Below, one piece after another: positions 34,801-45,389 of a DNA stretch of 64,000 nt. Under the pieces are notes generated by a model. The model did not search any database and had not been told where the DNA came from. It was given only the letters and a program-made list of their open reading frames with translations. This stretch comes from Polytrichum commune (lineage: Eukaryota > Streptophyta > Polytrichopsida > Polytrichales > Polytrichaceae): positions 59,657,554-59,721,553 of the forward strand of contig OX485803.1 in the NCBI GenBank assembly GCA_950295325.1, in the 5' to 3' direction. Position numbers and translations under genes: made by a program. Within the stretch, counting starts at the first letter, position 1; each line of letters starts with the position of its first letter.

Positions 34801-35270
34801 TATGGATTGAGATACACATAAATCTTCACATTCGGAGGGGACACATAACCCTCGGAGCAGATGCTTTAAGCGTTTCCGGGAGGTCCTCAGCTCCTCATGA
34901 ACGCAAGAATCATGTTCGTGACAGCATGACTCATGCTGCATTGAGATCAAATTAGGCTCCGGAATATGTGAACAAGCTCTAAGGTTATTGGATTTCTCAT
35001 GTGACGTACAGTCATTTTGGCAGTAGCTGAAACTTGCCAGAACTTCTGTCGCTTGTGTCCGCTAAATTGCCATTAGCTATATGCGAAGGAAGGCTTTTCA
35101 CCCCGTCTTCAACTACCATCAAGACATGCAATACAAATGCAGTACAGCTGAACTGGAAGTTAAATTTGAAGACACGGTAGCACAAATTAGAGATAGACAT
35201 GAAAATTTCAGCTCCATATTGCAATGTATTACACAAAGGATCGACGACATACAGCAGTCTTAGCGTACTC
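34801..35270. other. Upstream region of the ZIP gene
   Basis: Contains the likely 5' UTR and promoter on the minus strand. No convincing TATA box or metal-response element can be pointed to. No other gene is seen. Confidence 0.4.
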
Positions 35271-35274
35271 CCAC

Positions 35275-36000
35275 GAAACTGGCCTAACCTAACTCTGGCC
35301 AAATTATGCTTCTGCCCGACTAAGAGCTTTAAAAACATTGGGGCCATCCATTGCTGAATTTGCTTTGCGCAGAACACCTCATGCATCATACCACCATCAG
35401 CATTCACTCATACCACAAAGACTGATTATTTGATTTTGGTAATCCTCCACATAATCCTTGTTGCCCTCGTAAGACTCTCATAGTCCATATAATAACAAAT
35501 ATCGACTGCATTAGCCTCAATTTACTCCCACAACCTAACCCTGGCCAATGCTTCTACCCGAATTAGAGCTTTAAATCCACGGGGCCCACCCATTGCTGAA
35601 TCTGCTAACCGCGGAACACCTATTACGACATGCCACCATCATCCACTCATAAAACAGCAACTGATCATAATTTTTTTGGTAATCCTCTACATGATCCTCG
35701 TAACCTAACCCTGGCCAATGCTTCTGCCCGAATTAGAGCTTTAAATCACGGAGCCCATCCATTGCTGAATCTGCTTTCCGTGAAACACCTATTTTATCAT
35801 ACCATCATCGTCCACTCATAAAACATCAACTGATCGTAAATTATAGTAATCCTCAACATAATCCTCGTAACCTAACCCGGCTAATACTTCTGCCCAAATT
35901 AGAGCTTCGAATTCACGGGGCCCATCCATTGCAGAATTTGCTTTCCGTGGACACACCATCAACCACCATCATCCACTCAATAAAAACAGAAATTGATCAT
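35275..36000. repeat. About four tandem copies of a roughly 170-bp unit
   Basis: Units anchor on CCTAACCCTGGCCAATGCTTC or variants at about 35,285, 35,533, 35,704 and 35,872. Each is followed by GAATTAGAGCTTTAAA, CCCATCCATTGCTGAAT, CCACCATCATCCACTCAT and TGATCAT. The last two spacings are 171 and 168 bp. Stops occur in all frames. Confidence 0.85.
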
Positions 36001-37752
36001 GAATTAACCATGCTGGTACCGGGCTGGTACCTCCTACACACTCCATTGAACCGGAATTGAACCTCTAAACCGTATGTAGTACTGCGATTGCTCTGTTCTA
36101 TAGTGCCGACAACTCTTTTACAAATTTCGAAGTGACGATTCAACAGTAAACCCATTGCACCTGTTGGTCGATACAACCTGAAAGTCTGAGCGTACAGTAG
36201 GTATCTGTACGCGTCCTTTTGCACTAGGATCTCAGCTCCCTGAACTCATGGAGAATCTCAACTCTACTGGAAGCTTGAGATTCAGGCTTGTGCAGTTCAG
36301 ACTTGTGCAACTCCCTGGAAGATCAGCATCAAGTGCACAATTATACTTGAAAATATATTTTTCAAGAACTGATCCTAAATGGGGCATCAATTTGGTAGAG
36401 AGGAATTTCAAGCGACATGCATCATCATGATTCATGATCCCCTGCAGTGGTACATTGGGATTGAAAACCGGGACAAATGGAGAAACATAACTTTACACAT
36501 GTAAGCATAAGTTTACAAGAACACAGAATTTTCACACATGAGAAACATAATCCAGACCACATACTTGGAATGATGGCTTAATACTTGCATGCAGATTCCT
36601 CAAATCGGGCAGCTAGACATCTCTGGTGATCTTCCTAGCCCATCAATCCACTTCAACCATTCTCATTTGTGAGAACCACACAGATTTCTATGGCACCATG
36701 AGGCCCGAATTTACTTTTTTTGAATTTCACCTTCACAGACAATCCTGGCTGTTAGATTGGATTGGGGATTGCATTGTCCGGTTAACGATTTCCCAATCGT
36801 GCAGGTTATCATTTCAAATTTCAGAATTGGAGTTGAGATGCAAAGGTTATAAGAACTCGATGTGAAGATTTTCTAAACATCTCATAAGTGATCATGTACA
36901 CCTAGCATTATTAACCCCTAATGCGACCATAATTTGGTCGTGAGGGGTTCACTCTGACCCCTTTGACACTAGTTCAGATGGTTTCTTCATTGTTTCAACT
37001 ACTCCTCTTACTCATGTTCAAGTCTGCAATATTCTGCCACGTGCATAATTTTGATTCAACAGAGGTAGCTATTTTGAGATCGATTCAAATATGAGAGTGA
37101 GCTCTCAATTGGTTTATCACAATGGAACCAGTCCACAAACCAAAAGTTGACATTTGTCACCTCCACGGTTTAGGGACAACTTATCTTAAACATGTTTTTT
37201 TTTGTTGATACCTATGTGCAAATGATTCCCAATTGATCTAAAAATTTGCATGACACTCAAACGCAACATATCTTAAACATCTACCATTGGAAATTTTTAG
37301 ATATACATGTGTTGTTGGGTGTAAATCCATGTAGAAGGTGTGCAGTCATGTCCTTGTTGCCTCAAATTGCAAAACTTCCAAAAAATCACAAAATAACGGT
37401 TTCAAGATTTGTGAGTTGATTTGAGTAGGTGTGTTGTCCCTCTTTTGAATGAGGATACCATTTAGTCATTTGAAGATGATTTGAGTGGAGGTTTGACCAA
37501 AAAAAAAAAACCTGATTCCATTTCTAAATTGTTGCCCTTCAAGACCACTATTGACATTCCTATTATAATCTCCTACACAATAGAACTTCAGCATTTATAA
37601 TTTGGACTGTGAATAGCCACCTCTAGCTTGCAAACATCTATACGGTTGGATTTGTCAAAAAAAAACCGTTAGATCTTCAGCTACAGTCGTTGAAATTGAG
37701 GTCACATTTTCTAGGCGAATTTGAGAGAAATTGGACGGGGGGAGTTAGGGGC
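36001..37752. other. Intergenic DNA with one R2 copy, no gene seen
   Basis: R2 sequence lies at about 36,690-36,900 (TTTCAGAATTGGAGTTGAGA, GCAAAGGTTATAAGA, TGTGAAGATTTTC, AAGTGATCATGTA). Nothing else is recognisable. Confidence 0.45.
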
Positions 37753-37897
37753 TAAGCAATGTGCATTTGTTCATGTGGGCCCCAAGAATGTAGTCATGGG
37801 ATGCCTCTACTAGTGCAAATTCAGCCTAAATTTGCACTAGCTGGAGCATCCCATGGTTATATTCTTGGGACCCATATGAACAAACGTACACTGCTTA
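37753..37897. repeat. 145-bp near-perfect hairpin (foldback or small-RNA precursor candidate)
   Basis: Arms of about 65 bases: TAAGCA(A/G)TGT, TTTGTTCAT, TGGG(C/T)CCCAAGAAT, CATGGGATGC and AGTGCAAATTT on the left are each mirrored on the right, around a loop of about 6 bases (CAGCCT) near 37,828. Mismatches are scattered. TA occurs at both outer ends, compatible with a TA target site. Which role it has cannot be told from the sequence. Confidence 0.85.
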
Positions 37898-38273
37898 ATA
37901 ATGCCATGCAATCCCTCCCAATTGTGTGCCTAACAACATGGGCTGGCTCCAAATTTTCATGGTACCATCAACTTTTTGGGACGATTTTTTCTAGCCAACA
38001 CCTCCAAACAGAGGCCCTATATAAGATCAGCGGTGGGCAATGAACAATTTTGGGTATATATGGAGGGACAAGTTGGGCATCATACCTTTAAAAGCATGCC
38101 AAATTGTGCTTTTTGAAAGTTTCAAAAGCTGATGGAAGCCAAAAAAATCTGGAAGGATTGTTCAGCAGTCTCTAAGTTGTTGAACTTAGAATAATGTCAA
38201 AAAAAATTATTCTACTTGTCTGCACGAATGAGAAACTTTATTGCATCAAACAAGGGTGCAACCTCATCATCAA

Positions 38274-38420
38274 CATAACATTATTCTTATCCATAATAGT
38301 GTACTGTGGGACTGACAGTATTCCACAGAATATTCCCCACATTCGTATTGGTTGTGGAGATTATTCTGTGGAATATTGTCGGTCCCACACAACACTCTTA
38401 TGGATATGAATTATGTTATG
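38274..38420. repeat. 147-bp near-perfect hairpin
   Basis: CATAACATTATTCTTATCCATAA at the left pairs with TTATGGATATGAATTATGTTATG at the right. Further in, GTGGGACTGACAGTATTCC pairs with GGAATATTGTCGGTCCCAC, and ACAGAATATTCCCCAC with GTGGAGATTATTCTGT, around a loop of about 12 bases. It is 376 bp from a hairpin of nearly equal size at 37,753 but unrelated to it in sequence. Confidence 0.85.
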
Positions 38421-38579
38421 AAACCCCCAACTAGGGGAAAGCTAAAAGAAAATTAAAAGACTATCCCCATTTGAATGTGCTTCCACACAATCCTTAAAAT
38501 CGAATCTACTACAAATAATATGTGCATCACTACATATGTTTTCAAATTGATGAAACCATGCATAGCCATGTTGGGTCAA

Positions 38580-38820
38580 ATATATTGAGGTCTCAGCTGC
38601 CACACGACCAATAAACTCGGTGGCTCCACACCCTCCCTAACCTCACACCACAAGCTTGCCTCCACTACCCCACCACACAACCATTTTAAATGATGCAAAC
38701 ACTCACATCCGTCTAAAAACAAACATACTTGACTTCTCATACCGCCCATCCCCCTCGAAGAACTATGGCACAACCCTAGGGGGTGGACTCTTCATGAGTG
38801 ACGTGCATGGGTGACTACAA
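38580..38820 (+). mobile_element. Possible small fragment of the A+C-rich LINE
   Basis: A C+A-rich island in T-rich DNA. It reads KTNILDFSYRPSPSKNYGTT and then LGGGLFMSDVHG in one + frame. The composition matches the LINE at 16.4-19.2 kb, but no domain is recognised. Weak call. Confidence 0.25.
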
Positions 38821-38876
38821 AATTAAACCCCTTATATACGAGAAGTTTATAGAGAAAATCAATTGTATGGACTACC

Positions 38877-39814
38877 GTAGGTTCATAGCTGGTTCGACAC
38901 ATGTTATCCGAATAATTAATTAAATTTCAAAAAGTCGGTTCGGCACCTAAAAATAGAATATTCATATTTTTAGCAATTTTCTCTTTTAATTTTAAAATTT
39001 CGGCTCAAATTCATTTTCTATTTTCTATTTAAGCTTATATCTTGTACATCTCTCTTGCATTGAATGACAAGTAAGATGTGAGTGAAGAGTTGAGAATGCT
39101 CTGTGCTTTATGCAAGTAGAGTGGAGTTGTGTTCAACAATGCATATGGGATATGTAAACTTTGAGGTGAAGCACCGAGTTAGACTTCATTTTTATAACGC
39201 GCATAACTTTTGCATAGAGTCGTCAAATGACATAAAAAATTTTGGAGGTGAAAGATTACTTGATTTCTAAACTTTTCTTAGACCAACAAAATTCCAAAAA
39301 AGTTGATCTTCTATGCACAAATGAGCTCCGAAAAACTGTTATGAACGCATTTTAATTTTTTGATCTTTACATGGCTGCAATGTTTTGTCCATATCTTTTG
39401 CATAAAGACTTATTTTGACACAAAACTTGTTGGAGGTGGAAGAAGGATTGATTTCTCAACTTTTGTTAGTTGGACAAAATTCTATAAAACTTCATCTTCT
39501 ATGCTCAATTGGACTCCAAAAATTTGTGTACAACACATTTGAAAAGCCTCACCTAGAGTCTTGCTACTTCTTAACCCATATTCTTTGTGGACCAATGTAA
39601 GTGAGCTTGATTACAAAATGAGCACCTTCTCTCTTTCAAAATTCACATATGCTTCCACTGTAAGTAAAACTCTAGTGAGAAGTAAAAATTTCTTACTTTT
39701 CGGTAATTTTGAAAAATAATTAATTTCATATTCGGCAAAAAATGCCAATAATATTCGAAAAATTTCGGCATCTATTTTTAGAATTGTTTTGTGTCGAACC
39801 AGCTATGAACCTAC
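38877..39814. mobile_element. 938-bp non-autonomous DNA element with 25-bp inverted ends
   Basis: The left end GTAGGTTCATAGCTGGTTCG plus ACACA is repeated exactly, inverted, at the right end (TGTGT then CGAACCAGCTATGAACCTAC). Interior sequence near both ends is AT-rich and partly complementary (AATAATTAATT). The middle has two direct half-repeats of about 180 bp (near 39,205-39,355 and 39,385-39,540) sharing CTTTTGCATA, TTTTGGAGGTG-like, CTTCTATGC. A further copy of the terminal motif (CTAGGTTCTTAGCTGGTTCG) starts at 39,842, only 27 bp outside. No ORF. Confidence 0.75.
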
Positions 39815-40317
39815 AAGGGATAGGTTCAAAAGGAGCACCTTCTAGGTTCTTAGCTGGTTCGACATTTATATAAATGCATGTAAGCATACAATTAAATCTA
39901 GGCTAGAAAATGGAATCATGCATTTATACTAAGCTTTTCAATTTAATGTGGTAACTACCCCTTCATTACATACACAAATATCAATCATGAAGTAAGAAGG
40001 CCTTTATTACATATACAATCCACTTTCATTTTCCAATGACAAAATCACTTAATACCTTTTTAATTTATAGGATGTAACTCATAAAATTTTGACACTAATG
40101 AAAATGTGTGTTGGATGAAACTATCACATGTATTATCATGTTTTTCTCTAACCTTGGGGCCCCTTTTTGAACATATACCTTTACTTCAAAGTTCGTTATA
40201 ACCTTTTTAAATGTGCACCATCCTCAAGAAAAAATACCTCTCCCTTATGTACACTAATGCCTCATTTAATACCATTTCTTATGCTCATGTTGGTTTGTAC
40301 ATCGGATGAAAAGTCCA

Positions 40318-40332
40318 CCCCCCCCCCCCCCC
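40318..40332. repeat. Poly-C tract (15 C)
   Basis: Homopolymer within A+T-rich DNA; no gene associated. Confidence 0.9.
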
Positions 40333-40492
40333 ACCTCCCAAGACTTTCTTAAGTTTGTCATATAACAATCTTAATGGAAGTTTTCATCACTATCAAGCAT
40401 TCAAAGTTGTTTGAAATTGAAGATTCCCTTGTTTGTAGCAAACCAATAATTAATGGACTTTACCAACTTTCCATCATTAAAATTCCTTTCAA

Positions 40493-40826
40493 CTACACTA
40501 AAAAGGATATTTAGTGTTTGATGTCGTTTGATGTTGTCACCAACCTACCCTCCTCAACACTAATTTTCAATTCCTTGATCATTAGTGTTAGACATAAATG
40601 TGCCACTACCTTCCCTACTGCCACCTCCCTCCCTTCTATCATTGTTTAAAAAAAATTCATATCCTTACTAACACTAAATTCAAACATATAACTTCAACAT
40701 ATTACCATAGTTGATATTTAGTGTTTGAGTTTACATTTAATGTTACTTACTTTTGTAGGGTTATTGACATTTAGTGTATGCGTTCATATTTAGTGTATCA
40801 AACACTAAATATCCTTTTTAGTGTAG
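40493..40826. mobile_element. MITE-like element, CTACACTAAAAAGGATATTTA ends (copy 3)
   Basis: The left 30 bases, CTACACTAAAAAGGATATTT then AGTGTTTGAT, are the exact inverse of the right end ATCAAACACT then AAATATCCTTTTTAGTGTAG. Length 334 bp. The interior has no ORF. The perfect ends suggest it is the youngest member of the family in this window. Immediate flanks (TTTCAA / CTCTAA) give no obvious duplication. Confidence 0.85.
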
Positions 40827-42680
40827 CTCTAACAACATCACGGGACGAACACCACCATCTCTTCACCAATTCTATCTTGGAACTCACTCATTTGGTTTAT
40901 AATCAATTCACAAAAATCTTCAACCACTAAACCAAGAGGCACTCACTTGCAAAGTTCATGTGTGCTAGTCTTATCACACAATAGTCTTCACGGGACGATT
41001 CTAATGTGGGCTTGAAGAGTTGAAATCCCTTCAAGTGTTGGACTTATCCCATAATTATTCAGAAGGTGTCATTCCATTTGAATATTGACACTAAATACAT
41101 GTTACTTGGTGTAAATAAGTTACTTGGTGTAACCGTGTAACACTATCCAAACACAGTTACACTGAGTGTAGTTGTTAATGTTCTACAATGTCCAAACAAC
41201 CAATTTGACTCTTGTTGATAATATATACAATAGTTAGATATAGCATTGCATATGACCAAATAGTAACTGATACGAAATAAAGCACAAAATATATAGTGTA
41301 ATTTATTGGATGACAAGCACATTTAAGCCTCATTAAGAACAATGAAATGAAGCAAAATAGATTGTAAAGGCCAAGGAAGACAAAAGGCTTATGAAACTTT
41401 ACAAGATGGTATCACAAAAGGCTAATTCCCCATAGTAACGGAGAGCAATGGCCTCCATGAATTAGAGACCAATATCAACTTGATGCAATTGGAAGAAACA
41501 CTTGAGATTGCCTAGTATTAAATTTTGAAATAGGGAAGAAAGCATATCTCTAATGGAGTTGTGGTGAGGACAAATTATGCCTCATTTTCAACTGCATTAT
41601 AAGACCAAAAGTGGCACAATTTGTTATCTCTAGAGATTGGAAAACCTAAGATGACAAGCAGGAGTAACATAAAGTAATTCAAAATCCAAGCAAAGTGCCA
41701 CATGTTACTTCTCTACTGGTTGAACCAAACAAATTCCCAAAAATTTAACATTTTGGCACTACAAGATATCACCTACAATAGTTGACCAACAACTTGTTTT
41801 AATGGCAAGTCTGATTTGAGGTGTCCTTGAATACACATGCATAACCTTTTCAAAGGTAAATGCAGTTGATCTCTGAATGCTCACTACGACCAAATGGCTA
41901 CAAATTAGGGGATATCTTCGTGTAATTAGAAAGAGCAGAAGAAACTCTACAAGACAGATTGCTGTTTGTGGAAAACATGCAAGAATTGATGGCAGCATCA
42001 ATTGTTTCTTAGACCTCCAATGTCATGTAGTTTAGGTTGGAGAATTATGGGCACACACCATAGTGCTCCCAATTCTTGGCATGAATTCCTTGTCATTAGT
42101 GTGGCCCACAGCATTTACCATACTCAGTGTAGCTACATCGTATAATTCCATGGGGAAGTTCTAAATTCCACCAACCATATATGGTAGAATGTCAAAGAGC
42201 AATACAAAAAGGTTACATGCTACACACAACAATTTACACTACAGAAACAAATCCAGAGATTTGCAAATCCCACATGTAGCGTCAAGTTTCACCTGATATA
42301 TAAGAAGCTTGCTGCTTTTAAGCAGCCAACAAGATTTAACATGTACAAAATCCGACAAAACCATCCTGTGCATCGCACTGCTACATACGCACAGCTACAA
42401 GAGACTGGCATAAACCCAGTCTTCAAGATCTGATGATAAGAAGCACATCCCTCACAAAAGATATAGATTTTTATATGAACCCCTGTATAGTCGTCCAGTG
42501 CAGATTACCACAAGGTGGAAACCATTGATGTTTTTTCAAAACATCTCCTTGCATGTAGCACAATCCTGCATATCAGAACAGGTAATTATATAAATCATGT
42601 CTAATTTGTAGGGAAAGTGCAGAAGGTAAAGGCAACAAAGATAAATGCAAAGTGGCTATCTTTCAAGCAGGTATACATAA
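40827..42680. other. Intergenic DNA and probable 3' flank of the lectin gene
   Basis: No gene is seen. At about 41,085-41,175 there are several TTACTTGGTGTAA/TTACACTGAGTGTAG-type short inverted motifs, perhaps a worn relative of the CTACACTA family. Sequence near 41,225-41,275 weakly resembles 47,880-47,940. Confidence 0.4.
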
Positions 42681-42892
42681 TCCTGCATATGAGAACAAGT
42701 ATTCAAATAAATCACATCTGATTGTAGGAAAATTGCAGAGATTGAAGGCTCAAAGTTGAGCAAAGTGGGTCTCTTACAAGCAGGAATACATGATCTTGCA
42801 AATCAGAACACGTAGTTAAAAACAATGTCACTTCTAATTGTAGGAAGAGAGCAGAAGGTGAGCCAGAGAGTAGGCATCTTACAAGCAGGAAT
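42540..42892 (-). repeat. Three tandem copies of a roughly 115-bp unit across the lectin 3' splice sites
   Basis: Each unit shows, on the + strand, a TTAC/CAAGCAGGAATACAT-like start, ATCCTGCATATCAGAAC, and TCTAATTGTAGGAA. Units run about 42,545-42,660, 42,664-42,775 and 42,777-42,890. The rightmost is anchored in the coding exon's donor (CTTACAAGCAGG). On the minus strand the two left copies each have an intact TATGCAG|GA acceptor that gives an immediate TGA; the third has lost it (TTGCAAG). Confidence 0.75.
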
Positions 42893-45229
42893 AATCTTCC
42901 AGATCTGGTTGTCTTGTTTCTTCCACGCAAATAGAATGACTGGTGAACCCTCCTTCACACCTCCAGATTTTTTATCTCCACGCAGCACATCTAAGTTTGA
43001 AGTGATCTTGTTGGCCATTCGGACACAACGGTAACCTTCACCCATATCCTCGCTCTGCGTCCACAGAACTGACTCGTCTCTGCTTTCTGGGTCATATTCG
43101 GTCAACAAGCACTGCAACACAACACAACACAATACTTTCAGAACCTGTACACCCAAATAGACACACTTCCTGACATTGAAGGATCCACAATCAAGTTCAT
43201 GCACACTTCACCCATATAGCACATGTAGAACTACAACAGATCACAATAAAGAAATTAAGAACTAGTTCAACATCCAGTAGGCATCTGTGGGATGAAAAGA
43301 TCGGTAGTCTACCTGTTCTAAGTCACCAGGTGCATGCTTCAAGGCCTGACCAGTAGCTTTGTTTATGAGGGCAAAGGCATGAGCCCCAGTAGAATCGGTG
43401 ACTCGGGTGCTCATTCGCTCATCCTTGATCCACATCTACAGCCCAAAATGGAGAAACAATGAATTGATGTACAAGTCAAAATAAGTCACTGTTAAATTTG
43501 ACTCGGGAATGAATGCTACAGAGCGGTTTTTATCTTTGTACACATCTGACACCCACAGTAGAGGAACAACGAGTTTACATACAAATCAGTGTTCAATTCA
43601 ACTCAAGAAAGAATGTTATAACTCAGGCAGCTTTGTATCTTCACACATGCACATAACGTATGACATTAGAGCAATCTCATGTTCAAAGCCCACAGTAGAG
43701 AAACAACAAATTACATCCAAGGTGAAACAAGTCATTGTTTCACTTGGCTCAGGAATGAATGCTGTAGGCATTTGACAGAGATGATGCAAACCCAATTATG
43801 CAGGAGTTAATTCAATCTTACATCCAAAGCCCACAATAGAGAAACAATGAATTTACATGAGTCACAACAAGTCAATGTTCAATTCGACTGAAACTATGAA
43901 AGAGGCATCTGACAAAGATGATGCAAACCCACTTATGTAGGAGGTAGATAAAACTCACATCTGAAAGCTCACAATGGAGAAACAATGAATCTATAAACAA
44001 GTCAAAGCAACTCAGTATTGAATTCAACTTGGAAAAGAATGCTATAACTCTGCAGCAATTATGACCTTTGCAAATGCACAGAAACTATGAAGAGGAATTT
44101 GACAGAGATGATGCTGACCCAACTATTTAGGAGTTAGATTGCTGCTCATTTAGGTAATTGTTACCTGGTGAGGGTCCCGTGGATTGGCACGGGTCATCAC
44201 TGGGCCTTGCCGTGGTACAACAGTCAGATGGAAATCAGGTTCCGCTTTGCAAAAGAGTCTCACAACTTGTCCAGGAATCTGCCTCCTCTGAGGACCTCCC
44301 ATCTCTTCCGCTCCAGGGCGGTGACCTGGGGCTGGTGCATGTGGAGCTGGAGCATATGGGGAGTGTTGATATGCAGCACCTCCATAATGACCTGCTTCAT
44401 ACCCCATGCATCCCATCCCATCCCATCCGCAAACTACATGAATAACCTTGCAATGCAATGGTGTGGATGCAATCTACACAAACCAGGAAACTCCACTTGC
44501 AGACTTGCAGTGTGCACTACTATCACATGACAATCTGCTACTTCCGGGGATACTATGCAGAAACTATGTGAAAGCATCATCAAACCACAACCACTCACCT
44601 GGAGCATTGGCAGAATCATAAGGGCCAGAATTAACTAGCTCAACCTTTGTAGCCTCGCAATGCCACAGTTTGGACGCAAGCAACGCAAACAAGGACACTC
44701 CACTCACAGAATTGTAGTGTGCACTACCATCACATGACAGTTTCCTACTTCCGGGGATGCCAAGCATGAACTACATGAATTCATCATCGAACCACAACCA
44801 CTCACCTGGAGCATTGGCAGAATCATAAGGGCCAGAAGGGTAAGGTGACATCTGCACATCATAAGGGCCAGGAGGGTACTGAGATCCTCTTCTTTCTCCT
44901 CCCTCATATGGACCAGGAGGGTGTTGAGCTCCTCCCCTCTCTCCCTCATAAGCACTTGGTCGCCGATCGCCCTCATAGCCACCTTGGGACGGGTAAGGTC
45001 GGCCATCAGGGTACAAACCTCCACCGCAAAACGCATCACCGTACTTTTGTGCGGCAGGAGGGCCCCGGTGTTCAGGGCCGGTGGAGTATGCCGGGCGCTC
45101 TTCCTCTTGTTGGTGATGGTGGCCATGGTGATGGTGCTGTTGCTCTCGGTTAGGTCCATCTCCTTCACGGCGCTCATAACCATCCTCTGCGTATCGATCG
45201 TATGGACTATCCTCTCCCCCATGGAACAT
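42681..45229 (-). CDS. EULS3: EUL-domain (Euonymus-type) lectin, EULS3-like
   Basis: Minus-strand exons: 45229-44806, 44433-44165, 43435-43313, 43111-42883, then a final exon that supplies only GA, making TGA with the last T. The nearest suitable acceptor is at 42,683; an equivalent one lies at 42,566. About 348 aa. The N-terminal 150 residues are disordered and Gly/Pro/Tyr/His-rich (REQQHHHHGHHHQQEEER, repeated YPPGPY / HPPGPYEGG), as in S3-type EULs. The lectin domain follows: GQVVRLFCKAEPDFHLTVV, MSTRVTDSTGAHAFALINK, ATGQALKHAPGDLEQ, DPESRDESVLWTQSEDMGEG, YRCVRMANKITSNLDVLRGD, VILFAWKKQDNQIWKIIPA. This is a QxW-type beta-trefoil binding glycans, found in nucleus and cytoplasm and linked in seed plants to stress and ABA responses. 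A 36-bp in-frame optional exon (44,634-44,599) lies in intron 1. Family certain; 3' end approximate. Confidence 0.9.
44434..44805 (-). repeat. Tandem duplication inside lectin intron 1, creating a 12-codon potential exon (44,634-44,599)
   Basis: The 3' tip of exon 1 (GPYDSANAP then a GTGAGTGG donor) plus its intron exists twice. The inner copy, 44,634-44,599 on the minus strand, follows GAGCTAG and reads VNSGPYDSANAP. It enters and leaves in phase 1, so inclusion or skipping keeps the frame. The two flanking introns are 171 and 165 bp and clearly homologous (CACTACTATCACATGACA / CACTACCATCACATGACA; CTACTTCCGGGGAT in both). Confidence 0.75.
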
Positions 45230-45389
45230 GATTGGAAATGATAGGAAGATCACGAATTACCAAACCGAGGAAGTTCGAAGAAGGCAATCTTTTTTGGTTC
45301 CTTCAGAGTTGTGAGCCCCTGCACGTGAAATGAAGAGATGAAGAATGTAAGCCAAGTTGGATTGGAAGTTGCTTCACCTCGAATTTCAC

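Noticed and set aside
34801-34950. N-terminal extension of the ZIP protein (MISMQHESCCHEHDSC...)
   Set aside because: The frame is open upstream, but the Met at 34,800 sits directly before the first hydrophobic segment as in ZIP proteins. The extension is Cys/His-rich and without family support.
44158-45241. Several + and alternative minus frames over the lectin gene
   Set aside because: They are shadows of the Gly/Pro/His-rich lectin exons, whose frame is fixed by family motifs and splice phases.
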